From the NCBI RefSeq assembly GCF_003626975.1, contig NZ_CP032616.1, positions 2,976,001 to 3,040,000 on the forward strand: DNA of 64,000 nucleotides, given 5' to 3'. Source of the stretch: Pseudomonas sp. DY-1. GTDB taxonomy: Bacteria > Pseudomonadota > Gammaproteobacteria > Pseudomonadales > Pseudomonadaceae. The notes beneath the pieces were generated by a model, which was not told where the DNA came from, made no database searches, and saw nothing but the letters and a program-made list of their open reading frames with translations. A program made the translations under genes and the position numbers. Below are positions 40,824 through 54,300 of this stretch, in pieces (the first letter of the stretch is position 1; every line of letters starts with the position of its first letter).

Positions 40824-41946
40824 GGGCCACCTCACGGACATCACGACGAGCCGCCCACTTCAGGCGCAGAGGCTCCCAGTACAACAACAGCAGGCCGACC
40901 ACGATGAACAGTGCGTGTACCCACCACAGGCCGAGGGCCATGGGAATGCGCCCCTTGTCCAGCTGTCCGCGCGCAGCGATCAGCAAGGCCAGGTACGCCA
41001 TATACAGAAGGATGGCCGGGAGCAGCTTGAGGAAACGACCCTGGCGCGGATTGACCCTGGACAGCGGCACCGCCAGCAGGGTGACGACGAACACCAGCAG
41101 CGGGATCGACAAGCGCCACTGAAGCTCGGCCTGGTAGCGCGGATCATTGCTACCGATCAGCTCGGAGGTGGGCACTGCCTCGCGCTCGCCGATCTCGGAC
41201 GATATCTCGGGCTTGGGCAGCAGCACACCGTAGGTTTCGTACTGGATGATGCGGTAGTCGGCCTTGCCGGGGTTGCCGTCGTAGCGGTAGCCATTCTTGA
41301 GGATCAGGTAACGACTGCCATCCGGCTGGACTTCCTGATGCCCCTTCTCAGCCACCAGCACGCCAATGCCACGATCCTTGCCGTCCTGGCGCGAAATGCG
41401 CTTCTCGGAGATGAACACGCCACCCAGCTCGCCACGATCAGAGGAGAGCGTCTCGGTGTAGGTCACCCGGCCGCCCCCCTTTAGCGCCTGGAAACGTCCG
41501 GGAACCAAGGTATCCAGTTCGGTCAGGGCATCCTGCTCGTTGAGGATGCGAGCCACCTGGCCAACGCCCTGAGGCGCCAGGCCCAGGCTCAGCCAGGCCA
41601 CCAGCAGTGCCACCAGCAGCGCAGGAGCGAGACTGTAGATCATCAGGCGCTGTTGGCTCATGCCGGTAGCGCTGAGCACGGTCATTTCGCTTTCGAGATA
41701 CAGGCGGCCGTAGGCCAGCAGAAAACCGAGAAACAATCCCAGAGGGAGGATCAACTGGAGGAAACCGGGTATCCGGAAGCCCATGATCATGAACAGCACG
41801 CCAGGGTCCAGCGCCCCCTGTGCGGCTTGCGCCAGATACTTGATGAAACGGCCGCTCATGATGATCACCAGCAGCACGGCGCTGACCGCACTCAGGGTGA
41901 CCAGGACTTCGCGGGAGAGATAACGGAAGACAATCAAACCAGACAC
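40816..41946 (-). CDS. lptF: LPS export ABC transporter permease LptF
   Basis: Partner of LptG. The 376-residue protein has the LIVFRYLSREVLVTL start, six helices and a periplasmic beta-jellyroll insert (about 120-270). The region 41947-42079 is a divergent promoter space with pepA; no clear boxes were found. Separated from lptBCA genes as is normal. Confidence 0.94.
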   Translation of the reverse strand: MSGLIVFRYLSREVLVTLSAVSAVLLVIIMSGRFIKYLAQAAQGALDPGVLFMIMGFRIPGFLQLILPLGLFLGFLLAYGRLYLESEMTVLSATGMSQQRLMIYSLAPALLVALLVAWLSLGLAPQGVGQVARILNEQDALTELDTLVPGRFQALKGGGRVTYTETLSSDRGELGGVFISEKRISRQDGKDRGIGVLVAEKGHQEVQPDGSRYLILKNGYRYDGNPGKADYRIIQYETYGVLLPKPEISSEIGEREAVPTSELIGSNDPRYQAELQWRLSIPLLVFVVTLLAVPLSRVNPRQGRFLKLLPAILLYMAYLALLIAARGQLDKGRIPMALGLWWVHALFIVVGLLLLYWEPLRLKWAARRDVREVAHG

Positions 41947-42013
41947 TCCAGGGTTGTCAGGCTCACGCGGCTACGCTCAAACTAGCCGCTTTATGGCCAG
42001 CCCGCCGTTCTGA

Positions 42014-43980
<1,967 letters not shown>

Positions 43981-43993
43981 CCATACCGCACTG

Positions 43994-44458
43994 ATGGACA
44001 CCCCCAAGCCCCCCCAAAAACCGGCGAACCTGCTGGACGACCTCGAATCCATTCGTGCCCTGCTCGATGACGAGCCCGGCGACGCCGAACCACCATTGCT
44101 CACCGAAACCCTGGATGTCGATGACATCCCGCTGCTGTCGGAAATAGTCGAACCCGTGCCCGTGCCGCCGGCCACACCTCCTTCACCGCCGCAGCAGTCC
44201 GTGCTCCAGGCTGCCCCCGTCGCGTCGGCGCCCACAGCTGCGCCAGCCCCCGCCCCCACGCAGATGGCCGAGGCGATCCGCCAGCGCATGACGCCGGCTG
44301 GCAACCCGGAACTGGCCCGCCTGGACAGCGAACTCCGCGCCGCCGCGCAGCTGATCCTGCAGGACGTGATCGACGATTTCGTGCCGCAGATCGAGGCCGA
44401 GCTCAAACGCCGCCTCGAAGCGCGCCTGACTCGCCTACTGCCGCCTCGCCGGCAGTGA
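43994..44458 (+). CDS. Conserved hypothetical protein, Pro/Ala-rich, between holC and valS
   Basis: A 154-residue protein starting MDTPKPPQKPANLLDDLESI, 14 bases after holC. An acidic N-terminal part (about 10-60) with a DELESI-type short helix is followed by a Pro/Ala-rich linker (about 55-95). A C-terminal helical part (about 98-154) is rich in Arg and Leu and ends RRLEARLTRLLPPRRQ. It has no signal or membrane segment. Its position between holC and valS is conserved in pseudomonads. A role with the polymerase is possible but only inferred from place. The alternative ATG 43910 overlaps holC. Confidence 0.75.
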   Translation: MDTPKPPQKPANLLDDLESIRALLDDEPGDAEPPLLTETLDVDDIPLLSEIVEPVPVPPATPPSPPQQSVLQAAPVASAPTAAPAPAPTQMAEAIRQRMTPAGNPELARLDSELRAAAQLILQDVIDDFVPQIEAELKRRLEARLTRLLPPRRQ

Positions 44459-44578
44459 TCCGACCCGCCCGGCAACCGCCGGGTGCCACCGGCAACGCAC
44501 GCCAATTCTTTCGAGGGTCCGTTGCCGTTATACTCTCCCGTTTTCCCGTTCAGACGCCTCTAGGGTCCCCGCCGAACC

Positions 44579-47428
44579 ATGGACAAGACCTACCAGCCCC
44601 ACGCCATTGAAACTTCCTGGTACCAGACCTGGGAGAAGAACAACTACTTCGCCCCGCAAGGTTCCGGCGACCCGTACACCATCATGATCCCGCCGCCGAA
44701 CGTGACCGGCAGCCTGCACATGGGTCATGGCTTCAACAACGCCATCATGGACGCCCTGATCCGCTTCCGCCGCATGCAGGGTCGCAACACCCTGTGGCAG
44801 CCGGGCACCGACCATGCCGGCATCGCCACCCAGATGGTGGTGGAGCGCCAGCTGTCCGCCCAAGGCGTCAGCCGTCATGACCTCGGCCGCGAGAAATTCC
44901 TCGAGAAGGTCTGGGAATGGAAGGAACAGTCCGGCGGCACCATCACCCGCCAGATTCGCCGCCTCGGCTCCTCCGTTGACTGGACGCGCGAACGCTTCAC
45001 CATGGACGACGGCCTGTCCGATGCGGTCAAGGAAGCCTTCGTGCGCCTGCATGAAGACGGCCTGATCTACCGCGGCAAGCGCCTGGTCAACTGGGACACC
45101 AAGTTCCACACCGCCATCTCCGACCTCGAAGTGGAAAACCATGACGAGAAGGGCAGCCTCTGGAACCTGCGCTACCCGCTGGCCGACGGCCACAAGACCG
45201 CCGACGGCAAGGACTACCTGATCGTCGCCACCACCCGCCCGGAAACCATGCTGGGCGACAGCGCCGTTGCCGTTCACCCGGAAGACGAGCGCTACAAGAA
45301 CCTGATCGGCACCTTCGTCGAACTGCCCTTGGTGGGCCGCCGCATTCCGATCATCGCCGACGAGTACTGCGACCCCGAGTTCGGCACCGGCTGCGTGAAG
45401 ATCACCCCGGCCCATGACTTCAACGACTATGAAGTCGGCAAGCGCCACAACCTGCCGCTGATCAACATCTTCGACAAGGACGCCGCGGTACTCGCCACCG
45501 CCCAGGTGTTCAACCTTGACGGCAGCGTCAACGACCAGCTCGACGGCAGCCTGCCCGAGCAATACGCCGGCCTGGACCGTTTCGACGCACGCAAGCGCAT
45601 CGTCGAGGACTTCGAGCAACTCGGCCTGCTGGAAAAGATCGAAGACCACGCGCTGAAAGTGCCCAAGGGCGACCGTTCCGGCACCGTCATCGAGCCCTGG
45701 CTGACCGACCAGTGGTACGTCTCCACCAAGCCGCTGGCGGAACCTGCCATCGCCGCCGTGGAAGATGGACGCATCCAGTTCGTGCCCAAGCAGTACGAGA
45801 ACATGTACTTCTCATGGATGCGCGACATCCAGGACTGGTGCATCAGCCGCCAGCTCTGGTGGGGCCATCGCATTCCAGCCTGGTACGACGACGCCGGCAA
45901 CGTTTACGTCGGCCGCGACGAGGCCGAGGTTCGCGCCAAGCACAACCTGGGCGACATCGCCCTGCGCCAGGACGAAGACGTGCTGGACACCTGGTTCAGC
46001 TCGGGCCTGTGGACCTTCTCCACCCTGGGCTGGCCGGAACAGACCGAGTTCCTCAAGACCTTCCACCCCACCAACGTGCTGGTCACCGGCTTCGACATCA
46101 TCTTCTTCTGGGTCGCCCGCATGATCATGCTGACCATGCACCTGGTGAAGAACGAAGACGGCACCCCGCAGGTTCCGTTCAAGACCGTATACGTCCACGG
46201 CCTGGTGCGCGACTCCCAAGGCCACAAGATGTCCAAGTCCAAGGGCAACGTCCTGGACCCGCTGGACATCGTCGACGGCATCGACCTCGACACCCTGCTG
46301 GAAAAACGCACCAGCGGCATGATGCAGCCCAAGCTGGCCGAGAAGATCGCCAAGCAGACCAAGGCCGAGTTCCCCGAAGGCATCAACAGCTACGGCACCG
46401 ACGCCCTGCGCTTCACCTTCCTCTCGCTGGCCTCCACCGGCCGCGACGTGAAGTTCGACATGGGCCGCGTCGAAGGCTACCGCAACTTCTGCAACAAGCT
46501 GTGGAACGCCGCCAACTTCGTCATCGAGAACACCGATGGCCAGGACACCGGTGTCAACGACGAGCCGGTCGAGCTGTCCTCGGTCGACCGCTGGATCATC
46601 TCGGCCCTGCAGCGCACCGAAGCTGAAGTCACCCGCCACCTCGATGCCTTCCGCTTCGACCTGGCCGCCCAGACCCTCTACGAGTTCATCTGGGACCAGT
46701 ACTGCGCCTGGTACCTGGAACTGGTCAAGCCGGTGCTGTGGGACGAGAACGCACCCATCGAGCGCCAGCGCGGCACCCGCCGCACCCTGATCCGCGTGCT
46801 GGAAGTGGCCCTGCGCCTGGCGCACCCCTTCATGCCCTTCATCACCGAAGAGATCTGGCAGCGCATCAAGGGCCAGGCCGGCAAGAGCGGCGCCACCCTG
46901 ATGCTCGAGCCCTGGCCGGTGGCCGTGGAAGAGCGCATCGACGCCGCCGCCGAAGGCGACATCGAATGGGTCAAGGCGCTAATGCTCGGCGTTCGACAGA
47001 TCCGCGGCGAGATGAACATCTCCATGGCCAAGCGCATTGACCTGCTGCTGGCCAACACCAACGATGAAGACCGTCGTCGCTTGACCGAGAACGAGCCACT
47101 ACTGAAGAAGCTGGCCAAGCTCGAGACAATCCGCGTGCTGGCCGCAGGCGAAGAAGCACCGATGTCCGCGACCGCCCTGGTCGGCGACATGCAGGTGCTG
47201 GTGCCCATGGCCGGCCTGATCGACAAGGACGCGGAACTCGCCCGCCTGGACAAGGAAATCCAGCGTCTGGACGGCGAAGTGAAGCGTGTCGGCGGCAAGC
47301 TGGGCAACGAAGGTTTCGTTGCCAAGGCTCCGGCAGAGGTGATCGAGAAGGAGCGCGCCAAGTTGGCCGAGGCCGAACAGGCCCTGGCCAACCTGACCGA
47401 ACAGCGCGGCCGAATCGCCAGCCTGTAA
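44579..47428 (+). CDS. valS: Valyl-tRNA synthetase
   Basis: Charges tRNA-Val. The 949-residue class Ia synthetase has the HIGH-type motif in [15 protein letters not shown], the KMSKS motif in [14 protein letters not shown] and a C-terminal coiled coil (about 880-949). An editing domain covers about 190-350. Family start [16 protein letters not shown] terminator hairpin directly follows. Confidence 0.97.
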   Translation: MDKTYQPHAIETSWYQTWEKNNYFAPQGSGDPYTIMIPPPNVTGSLHMGHGFNNAIMDALIRFRRMQGRNTLWQPGTDHAGIATQMVVERQLSAQGVSRHDLGREKFLEKVWEWKEQSGGTITRQIRRLGSSVDWTRERFTMDDGLSDAVKEAFVRLHEDGLIYRGKRLVNWDTKFHTAISDLEVENHDEKGSLWNLRYPLADGHKTADGKDYLIVATTRPETMLGDSAVAVHPEDERYKNLIGTFVELPLVGRRIPIIADEYCDPEFGTGCVKITPAHDFNDYEVGKRHNLPLINIFDKDAAVLATAQVFNLDGSVNDQLDGSLPEQYAGLDRFDARKRIVEDFEQLGLLEKIEDHALKVPKGDRSGTVIEPWLTDQWYVSTKPLAEPAIAAVEDGRIQFVPKQYENMYFSWMRDIQDWCISRQLWWGHRIPAWYDDAGNVYVGRDEAEVRAKHNLGDIALRQDEDVLDTWFSSGLWTFSTLGWPEQTEFLKTFHPTNVLVTGFDIIFFWVARMIMLTMHLVKNEDGTPQVPFKTVYVHGLVRDSQGHKMSKSKGNVLDPLDIVDGIDLDTLLEKRTSGMMQPKLAEKIAKQTKAEFPEGINSYGTDALRFTFLSLASTGRDVKFDMGRVEGYRNFCNKLWNAANFVIENTDGQDTGVNDEPVELSSVDRWIISALQRTEAEVTRHLDAFRFDLAAQTLYEFIWDQYCAWYLELVKPVLWDENAPIERQRGTRRTLIRVLEVALRLAHPFMPFITEEIWQRIKGQAGKSGATLMLEPWPVAVEERIDAAAEGDIEWVKALMLGVRQIRGEMNISMAKRIDLLLANTNDEDRRRLTENEPLLKKLAKLETIRVLAAGEEAPMSATALVGDMQVLVPMAGLIDKDAELARLDKEIQRLDGEVKRVGGKLGNEGFVAKAPAEVIEKERAKLAEAEQALANLTEQRGRIASL

Positions 47429-47432
47429 CCCC

Positions 47433-47460
47433 AACGAGGCCCGCTATTGCGGGCCTCGTT
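47433..47460 (+). terminator. Terminator-like hairpin after valS
   Basis: AACGAGGCCCGC, loop TATT, GCGGGCCTCGTT, then CATT. The strong 12-bp stem lacks a clean U-run. Confidence 0.6.
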
Positions 47461-47491
47461 CATTGCACCGTCCGCCACGCAGGGCATGCCC

Positions 47492-47788
47492 ATGGAAATC
47501 AGCAAAACCAAGACCAGCTTCAATCGCCGCCTCTACGTCGCCTGGCTGATCGACAGCGGCACCGCCACCAGCATTCCGGCCCTCATGGACGCCACAGGCA
47601 TGCCGCGCCGCACCGCCCAGGATACCCTGCTGGCCCTGGCGGAACTGGATATTGACTGCCACTTCGAACAGTCCGAAGGCGAGCGCAACAACGCCGGACA
47701 CTACGTGATCCGCAACTGGGGGCCCATCGACAAGCGCTGGATCGCCGCTAACCTGCAACAGATCAAGGCCGTCCTGGGTTACCCCTGA
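47492..47788 (+). CDS. Small winged-helix/HTH-like protein of unknown function
   Basis: A 98-residue protein starting MEISKTKTSFNRRLYVAWLID with AGGG eight bases upstream. Residues about 20-65 look like a winged-helix DNA-binding fold (SGTATSIPALMDATGMPRRTAQDTLLALAELDIDCHFEQ). The last third holds YVIRNWGPIDKRW. No effector domain is present. It stands between valS and the permease and is transcribed with them. Pseudomonads have such small HTH proteins, and the target is unknown. An ATG six bases upstream is an alternative start. Confidence 0.7.
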   Translation: MEISKTKTSFNRRLYVAWLIDSGTATSIPALMDATGMPRRTAQDTLLALAELDIDCHFEQSEGERNNAGHYVIRNWGPIDKRWIAANLQQIKAVLGYP

Positions 47789-47829
47789 CAGACTGCCGCT
47801 CCCCGCCAAGGAACCTCCGGGAGTACCGA

Positions 47830-49659
47830 TTGAACGTCGATCTGCTGATGGTGCTGGGCCTGCTCATGGCCGCCATCACCCTGTTCGTCCTTAACAAGCC
47901 ACGCATGGACGTGGTTGCCCTGCTGGTCATCGTCGCCCTGCCATTGACCGGCATTCTTGATATCAGCCACACCCTGGCTGGCTTCAGTGACCCCAGCGTC
48001 GTGCTGATCGCCGCCCTCTTCGTCATCGGTGACGGCCTGGTCCGCACCGGCATCGCCTACCGCCTGGGTGACTGGCTGGTGGCCCGGGCCGGCAGCAGCG
48101 AGACGCGTCTGCTGGTGCTGCTGATGCTGGCCGCTGCGGGCCTGGGCTCCGTCATGAGCTCCACAGGCGTGGTGGCCATTTTCATTCCGGTCGCCCTGGG
48201 CGTCGCCGCGCGGCTGAAGATCGCCCCGGCGCGCCTGATGATGCCCCTGGCCTTCGCCGGACTAATCAGCGGCATGCTCACCCTGGTCGCCACCGCGCCC
48301 AACCTGGTGGTGCACAGCGAACTGCGCCGCGCCGGCCTCGACGGCTTCGGCTTCTTCAGCCTGACACCGGTTGGCCTTGCAGTACTGGCGCTGGGCATCG
48401 TCTACATGCTGCTGACCCGCCACTGGCTGACCCCCAGAGGCGTTGACCAGGCCGACGCCGCACCGCGCTTGACCCTCGCCGACCTGGCCACGGCCTATGC
48501 GCTCGAGGACCGCGAAAGGCGCCTGAAAGTACGTGCTGATTCACCATTGATTCGCCAGGCCCTCAACGAGTTGGAGCTGCGCAAGCAGTACGGCATCAAC
48601 GTGATCGCCGTCGAACGCCAGCGCCGCTTCCGCACCCTGCTGCTGATGGCCACCGGCAATACCCTGCTGGAGCCCGGTGACGTACTACTGGTGGACCTGG
48701 CCAGCCCGGCTATCGGCCTGCTGGGTGCCTACGAGGAACTCGGCCTGGAACCTCTGCCGCTGCCCTCTTCCTACTACAGCCTGCACGCCCATTCGCTGGG
48801 GCTGGCCGAGGTGGCCCTGCCGCCCGAGTCGAAACTGCCGGGCAAGACCATCCAGGAACTGGGTTTCCGCTCGCGCCACCAGCTCAACGTTGTGGGTCTG
48901 CGCCGCCATGGCGAGGCGCTGGAAGGCGTGCTGGTGGACGAGAAGCTGAAGGCCTCCGACACCCTGCTGGTGGCAGGTGAGTGGAAGGCCATTCACCACT
49001 TGCAGGGGCAAAGCCGCGACTTCCTGGTACTGAGCCTGCCTGCCGAGGTGGACGAAGTGGCTCCAACAGCGCGAAAGGCCCCCTACGCCCTGCTCAGTCT
49101 TGCAGTGATGATCTTCCTGATGGTCAGCGGCCTGGTGCCCAATGTGATGGCCGCACTGATCGGCTGCCTGCTGATGGGGGCATTCCGCTGCATCGACCTG
49201 GACAGCGCCTACCGCGCCATCCACTGGCCGACCCTGATCCTCATCGTCGGCATGTTGCCCTTCGCCCAGGCCCTGCAGCAAACCGGCGGCATCGACCTGG
49301 CGGTGAAGGGGCTGGTTGCGCTGCTGGGCAATGCCGGCCCCTACGCCATGCTCGCCTGCCTGTTCATCGTCACCGCGCTGATCGGCCTGTTCATTTCCAA
49401 CACAGCCACCGCCGTGCTCATGGCGCCGGTCGCCATTGCCACCGCCCAGCAGTTGGGGATGTCGCCCTACCCCTTCGCGATGATCGTCGCCCTGGCGGCA
49501 TCGGCAGCCTTCATGACGCCGATTTCCTCACCGGTGAACACCCTCGTGCTGGGACCTGGGCAATACCGCTTCGGCGACTTCGTGAATGTAGGAGTGCCCT
49601 TCACGATCCTGGTGATGATCGTCAGCGTCTTCCTGGTACCGCTGGTGTTCCCGCTCTGA
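47830..49659 (+). CDS. SLC13-family permease with two TrkA-C domains
   Basis: A 609-residue inner-membrane transporter with an unusual TTG start at 47830 (reading MNVDLLMVLGLLM) and GGGAG six bases upstream. About six N-terminal helices (to residue 200) and about six C-terminal helices (from about 415) flank two RCK-C (TrkA-C) domains at about 215-290 and 320-392. Such proteins belong to the DASS/SLC13 group and may carry dicarboxylates, sulfate or other anions. The substrate cannot be named. The NTLLEPGDVLLVD and SDTLLVAGEW signatures end the two RCK-C domains. Confidence 0.88.
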   Translation: MNVDLLMVLGLLMAAITLFVLNKPRMDVVALLVIVALPLTGILDISHTLAGFSDPSVVLIAALFVIGDGLVRTGIAYRLGDWLVARAGSSETRLLVLLMLAAAGLGSVMSSTGVVAIFIPVALGVAARLKIAPARLMMPLAFAGLISGMLTLVATAPNLVVHSELRRAGLDGFGFFSLTPVGLAVLALGIVYMLLTRHWLTPRGVDQADAAPRLTLADLATAYALEDRERRLKVRADSPLIRQALNELELRKQYGINVIAVERQRRFRTLLLMATGNTLLEPGDVLLVDLASPAIGLLGAYEELGLEPLPLPSSYYSLHAHSLGLAEVALPPESKLPGKTIQELGFRSRHQLNVVGLRRHGEALEGVLVDEKLKASDTLLVAGEWKAIHHLQGQSRDFLVLSLPAEVDEVAPTARKAPYALLSLAVMIFLMVSGLVPNVMAALIGCLLMGAFRCIDLDSAYRAIHWPTLILIVGMLPFAQALQQTGGIDLAVKGLVALLGNAGPYAMLACLFIVTALIGLFISNTATAVLMAPVAIATAQQLGMSPYPFAMIVALAASAAFMTPISSPVNTLVLGPGQYRFGDFVNVGVPFTILVMIVSVFLVPLVFPL

Positions 49660-49693
49660 GCTTCAATGAAAGGGACAACCGCGGAGTCCCGCC

Positions 49694-50254
49694 ATGTACA
49701 AGTACCGGCGCCTGCTTCTGGTAGCCCTGTTTCTCGCAGTACTTCTGGCAGGCTTCCAGTTCAGCGGCTTGCGCGAGCATCTGAGCCTCCAGTACCTCCA
49801 TGACACATTGCTGGCCCATAAGGGTTGGGGCCTGCTGCTTTTCGCCCTGCTCTTCGCGCTGGGCAACCTGATCCAGATTCCCGGCTGGATCTTTCTCGCC
49901 GCCGCTGTGCTGGCCCTGGGGCGCGTCTGGGGAGGTCTGGCGACCTACCTGGCTGCCACCTTTTCCTGCTGCTCGACCTTCGTGCTGATCCGTCTGCTGG
50001 GCGGCAATGCGTTGCGCGAGCTGGACAACCGCCTGGCGCGGCGAATCATCGCCCACCTGGACGAACGCCCGGTGGCCGTCGTCACCTTGCTGCGGATGCT
50101 GTTTCAGACGGTACCGGCGCTCAACTATGCACTCAGCCTCAGCGGCGTGCGCTTTCGCCATTACCTGGCCGGAACCCTGCTCGGCCTGCCACTGCCCATC
50201 GCAGCCTACTGCCTGTTCTTCGATTACCTCGGGCGCGCGCTTCACCTCTCCTGA
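49694..50254 (+). CDS. TVP38/TMEM64-family membrane protein (VTT domain)
   Basis: A 186-residue inner-membrane protein. It starts [20 protein letters not shown] and has about five hydrophobic helices. The VTT/SNARE-associated core includes [25 protein letters not shown] and [23 protein letters not shown], with the conserved Gly and Arg residues of the DedA-like superfamily. Function in bacteria is not established, probably lipid or membrane homeostasis. It lies 34 bases after the permease. Confidence 0.85.
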   Translation: MYKYRRLLLVALFLAVLLAGFQFSGLREHLSLQYLHDTLLAHKGWGLLLFALLFALGNLIQIPGWIFLAAAVLALGRVWGGLATYLAATFSCCSTFVLIRLLGGNALRELDNRLARRIIAHLDERPVAVVTLLRMLFQTVPALNYALSLSGVRFRHYLAGTLLGLPLPIAAYCLFFDYLGRALHLS

Positions 50255-50310
50255 CGCCAGACCCGCGCCTGTGGGAAAATGCCGCGCTTTCCCCTGCCGA
50301 TGCCGCCACC

Positions 50311-51300
50311 ATGCCCCAGCCTCCAAAGCGCCCTCGCACCGCCCCAGCAAAGCCGCCCGCCAGCAAGGGGCAATTGCATCCACGCAATCGCCATCAGGGT
50401 CGCTACGACTTTCCCCAGCTGATCCAGGGCAGCCCGGAACTGGCGCGCTTCGTGATCACCAACCCCTACGGCAAGGAGAGCATCGACTTCGCCAATCCGG
50501 AGGCGGTCAAGGTGTTCAACCGGGCCCTGCTGCGGCAGTTCTATGGCATCCAGCACTGGGACATCCCCGCTGGCTACCTCTGCCCCCCCATACCAGGCCG
50601 TGCCGATTACCTGCACGGCCTGGCCGACTTGCTGGCCGGGGACAACGGCGGGCGGATTCCCCATGGCAAGGACATCCAGGCACTGGATATCGGCGTTGGC
50701 GCCAACTGTATCTACCCGCTGATTGGCCATAGCGAGTACGGCTGGCACTTCACCGGCGCCGACATCGACCCGACAGCCCTCGGCTCGGCGCGCGCAATCG
50801 TCCAGTCCAACCAGTTGGGCGGCGCCATCGACCTGCGCCAGCAGGCAGGGCCGCGCAATATCTTCAAGGGCCTGATCGCGCCGGGCGAACGCTTCGACCT
50901 GACCCTGTGCAACCCGCCCTTCCACAGCTCGCTGGAAGAAGCCACCCGCGGCAGCCAGCGCAAGTGGAAGAACCTCGGCAAGCTCGATCCCAAGCGCAAG
51001 CTGCCGGTGCTGAACTTCGGCGGCCAGAGTGCGGAACTCTGGTGCGATGGCGGTGAAGTCGGTTTCCTGGAACGGATGGTGGATGAGAGCGTGCAATTCA
51101 AGGCACAGGTGCTCTGGTTCAGCAGCCTGGTTTCCAAGGCTGGCAACCTGCCCGGTATCGAGGCCCGCCTGCGTCGCAGCGATTCAGCAGAGATCCGCGT
51201 GCTGGAGATGGCCCAGGGTCAGAAGCAGAGCCGTTTCGTCGCCTGGACCTTCTTCGATGCCGCCGGGCGTGAAGCCTGGCGCAAGGAACGCTGGGCCTGA
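50311..51300 (+). CDS. rlmF: 23S rRNA (adenine-1618-N6)-methyltransferase
   Basis: Methylates A1618 of 23S rRNA with SAM. The 329-residue protein starts [19 protein letters not shown] with a basic Pro-rich tail, and the catalytic motif NPPF lies at 201-204. The SAM motif [14 protein letters not shown] is clear, as is [13 protein letters not shown]. The longer reading from 49825 overlaps the membrane protein and is false. Confidence 0.94.
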   Translation: MPQPPKRPRTAPAKPPASKGQLHPRNRHQGRYDFPQLIQGSPELARFVITNPYGKESIDFANPEAVKVFNRALLRQFYGIQHWDIPAGYLCPPIPGRADYLHGLADLLAGDNGGRIPHGKDIQALDIGVGANCIYPLIGHSEYGWHFTGADIDPTALGSARAIVQSNQLGGAIDLRQQAGPRNIFKGLIAPGERFDLTLCNPPFHSSLEEATRGSQRKWKNLGKLDPKRKLPVLNFGGQSAELWCDGGEVGFLERMVDESVQFKAQVLWFSSLVSKAGNLPGIEARLRRSDSAEIRVLEMAQGQKQSRFVAWTFFDAAGREAWRKERWA

Positions 51301-51333
51301 TCGCTCGCCCGTGCCCGTAACCGGCGTTGCCTT

Positions 51334-51371
51334 GCAGGAGCGAATTCATTCGCGAATAAATTCGCTCCTGC
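51334..51371. repeat. REP-like inverted repeat
   Basis: Perfect 13-base arms GCAGGAGCGAATT...AATTCGCTCCTGC around cattcgcgaata. The hairpin lies between the converging rlmF and sbcC genes. Confidence 0.8.
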
Positions 51372-51385
51372 GCTGACCGACTGGC

Positions 51386-54300
51386 CTACGCGCTAACTGC
51401 GAAGCGCGCATCCAGCCGGCTGTAGCCCATGCCCACGCCCTTGTGCACCTTGAGCTGCACCGGAATACGCTCCTTCAACGCCTCGACGTGGCTGATCACG
51501 CCGATCATCTTGCCGCTGGCGTTCAGCGCATCCAGGGCGTCGAGGGCTACTTCCAGGGTTTCACCGTCGAGGGTGCCGAAGCCTTCGTCGAGGAATAGCG
51601 AATCGATGCTGGTCTTGTGACTGACCAGATCGGACAGCGCCAACGCCAGCGCCAGGCTGACCAGGAAGCTCTCGCCTCCGGACAGAGTCTTGCAGTCGCG
51701 GACGACATCGGCCTGCCAGGTGTCCACCACCTCCAGTTCCAGCTCCCCGCCCTGACGACGGGCCAGCTGATACCGGCCGTGCAGACGCTGCAATTGCAGA
51801 TTGGCCAGGTGCACCAGGTGGTCCAGTGTCAGGCCTTGGGCAAACTTGCGGTACTTGGCGCCATCGGCCGACCCCACCAGGCTGTTGAAGCGTTGCCAGA
51901 GGTCGTACTCGGTTTCCTGCCGGGCGATGTCGGCGAACAAGGCCTGCTGATTCTGCCGGCGCTGCTCGTCGCCGGAGAGCTGGGCACGGATTTCTCCCTG
52001 ACGCTGGCTGAGTTCGCGCGTGCGCTCGCCCAGTGCCTGCCATTCACTCTCCAGCCGCTCGCGGTCCAGCTCACTCTGCGGCTCTGCCTGCAGGCGTTCA
52101 GCCTGGGCCCGGGCGTCGGCCCACAGGGCCTCGGCATCACCCAGCTCGCGATTCAGTCGCTGCTGCAGTTCAAGCAGGGCATTACGCTCCGCCTCATCCA
52201 GCAAGGCGGCAAGAAAAGCTGCTTCATCGGCAAAGGGACTCGCCGCCAGCCCCTGCCGCCAGGCATCGAGCTGCACGTGCAGCTGGTGCCGGACTTCCTG
52301 GACCCGTTGGTCCTGGCTGCGCTCGCTGCCTTTGAGCTGGTTGAGTCGCTGCTGGGCAACGTCCAGCTCGGTCTGCACCAGCGCCAGCGCGGCCTGGGGA
52401 TCATCCACTGGCGCCAGCGGCGTCTGACCGTTATGTCCGGCGGCCTGCCAGCGGCCTTGCCAAAGGCGGGCCTGTTCCCGAGCGGCGTCCAGGGCATGCT
52501 GCTGGTCACGCAGCCGGACTTCCAGTTGCTGGCTGGCTGCCTGGTCCTGCTGCCACTGCTGCCATTCGGCTTCACGCTCGGCGAGCCAGGCGTCGCCTGC
52601 CGCGGGCAAGCTGTAGCCCAGTGTCGCCAGGCCTGTGGACAACTGCACGCGCGCCGCGCCCTGTTCGTGGTCCAGTTGCTCCAGCCGCTGGACGTTGGCC
52701 CGTTCCTGCTGGCGCAGACTGGCCTGGTCTTTCTCCAGCAAGGCGAGCTGGCTCGTGCAATCGTGCAGCGCCTTGTCGCGCTGCTGGCGCAGGTCGCGGG
52801 CAGAGATCAGCGCAGCCTTGAACTGGTCCAGTTGTGCCAGTCGATCCTGCAGCGCATGCAGCCGCGCGGCATGGCCTTGCAACTCGGTCTGCAGGGCAGC
52901 CAGGTCCGGCAATTGCAGCTCCAGCGCCTGGCACAGCTCGCGCCATTGCTCCACGTACTGGCGCTGTTCAACCTCGGCACCTTGCAAGGCTTCGCCCAGC
53001 TGAGTCACCTGCGCTTCCACGGAAGCCAGGCGGTTGCTCAGGGTTTCGCCCTGTTGGCGTACCACGTCCTGGGCTGCCCTGCAGTCCTGCAACGCCTGCT
53101 GGGTGGCGGAAAGGTTGAGCGCCTGGTACTCGGCGATGGCCGGGTGCTCGAGAGAGCCGCACAGCGGGCAGGCTTCCCCCGGCTGCAAGGCGGCACGGTA
53201 TGCCTCGAGTTGCTGGATGCGCTGTTCCTGCTCGAGAAGCTTTTCCTTGTCGGCGATCTGTTGCTTGAATTCGGCGAAGCGACGGCGCAGGCCGTCGCGC
53301 TGTTCGACCAGGTTTTTCTGCTCGTCCTGCAACGGTTGCAGCTGCTCACGAGCGCGTGATTGGCGCTCGGCCAATTGCCGGCGTTGCTGCGACAGTTGTT
53401 CAAGACGCTCCAGTTGGCGCCCTCGCTCCAACAGTTGCTGCCACTGCGTGCGAAGCGCGGCGTCATCCAGCCCCCCCAGAAGCCCATCGAGCCGGACCTG
53501 GGCTTCTTCCTCCGCCTGAAGCGCCTGGCCCTGTTCGGCCCTGGCACTTTCCAAAGTGCTGCTGGACAGGCCGAAGCGCACGCCCAGCTCATCGGTCTGG
53601 CGCTTCAAATCCGCCTGGGCACGCTGTAATCCGCTCAACTCTTCCTGGCGCCGGGCCAGGGCGCCGAATTCGGCCCGCCAGCCCCCCAGGTGCTCGCCCA
53701 GCCGGGACCGCTGGGGTTGTTCGGCCAACCTTCTTTGCAGGGCCTCTCGCTCGGCCTGGAGGCCTTCAAGGGCATTCTGGCGCGCCTGCACCCACTGCTC
53801 GCCGAACTGGGCACCCCGCCACAACTGGTCGAGGATGCGTTCGGCCAGTGTCTGCAGGTCGTGCCGGGTGACCCGTAACTCGCTTTCACCCTGGTTCAAT
53901 TGCTGCTGCGTCCGCTGCCAGTCGCGATGCAAGGGCAACAGCTGGCTGGCCGGCTCGCTGGCAGCCAGGCGCGACAATTGCGGCTGCGCCTGCTCTAGAG
54001 CGGCTCGGGCAGACTGCCCCTGTTGCCCGGCAGCCTGTTGGCGGGCCAGAGCCTTGTCCAGCTCATCGCGCCATTGTCGCTGGCGTTGCAGGTCAGCCTG
54101 GCGACTCTGCAGCAGGCGCTCTTCGTCGGCGAGAATGCCGGCTTCCTGTTGCAAGGCTGCGCGCGTGTCATCGCTCAGCAACTCCACGCCTTCGGCGCGG
54201 GCGCGCAGCTGATCCAGCCCGGCCTTCACTTCGCGGGTGCGTTCGAACACCCGCTGGGATACGCGCCCATAGATCTCGGTGCCGGTCAGTTCTTCCAGCA

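Noticed and set aside
44461..44578. valS promoter with TATACT at about 44528
   Set aside because: The -10 box is good but no -35 box at a proper distance was found; too weak to list as a feature.
51617..53359. A 580-codon open frame antisense to sbcC
   Set aside because: Shadow of the coiled-coil coding region, with Leu/Gln-rich composition.
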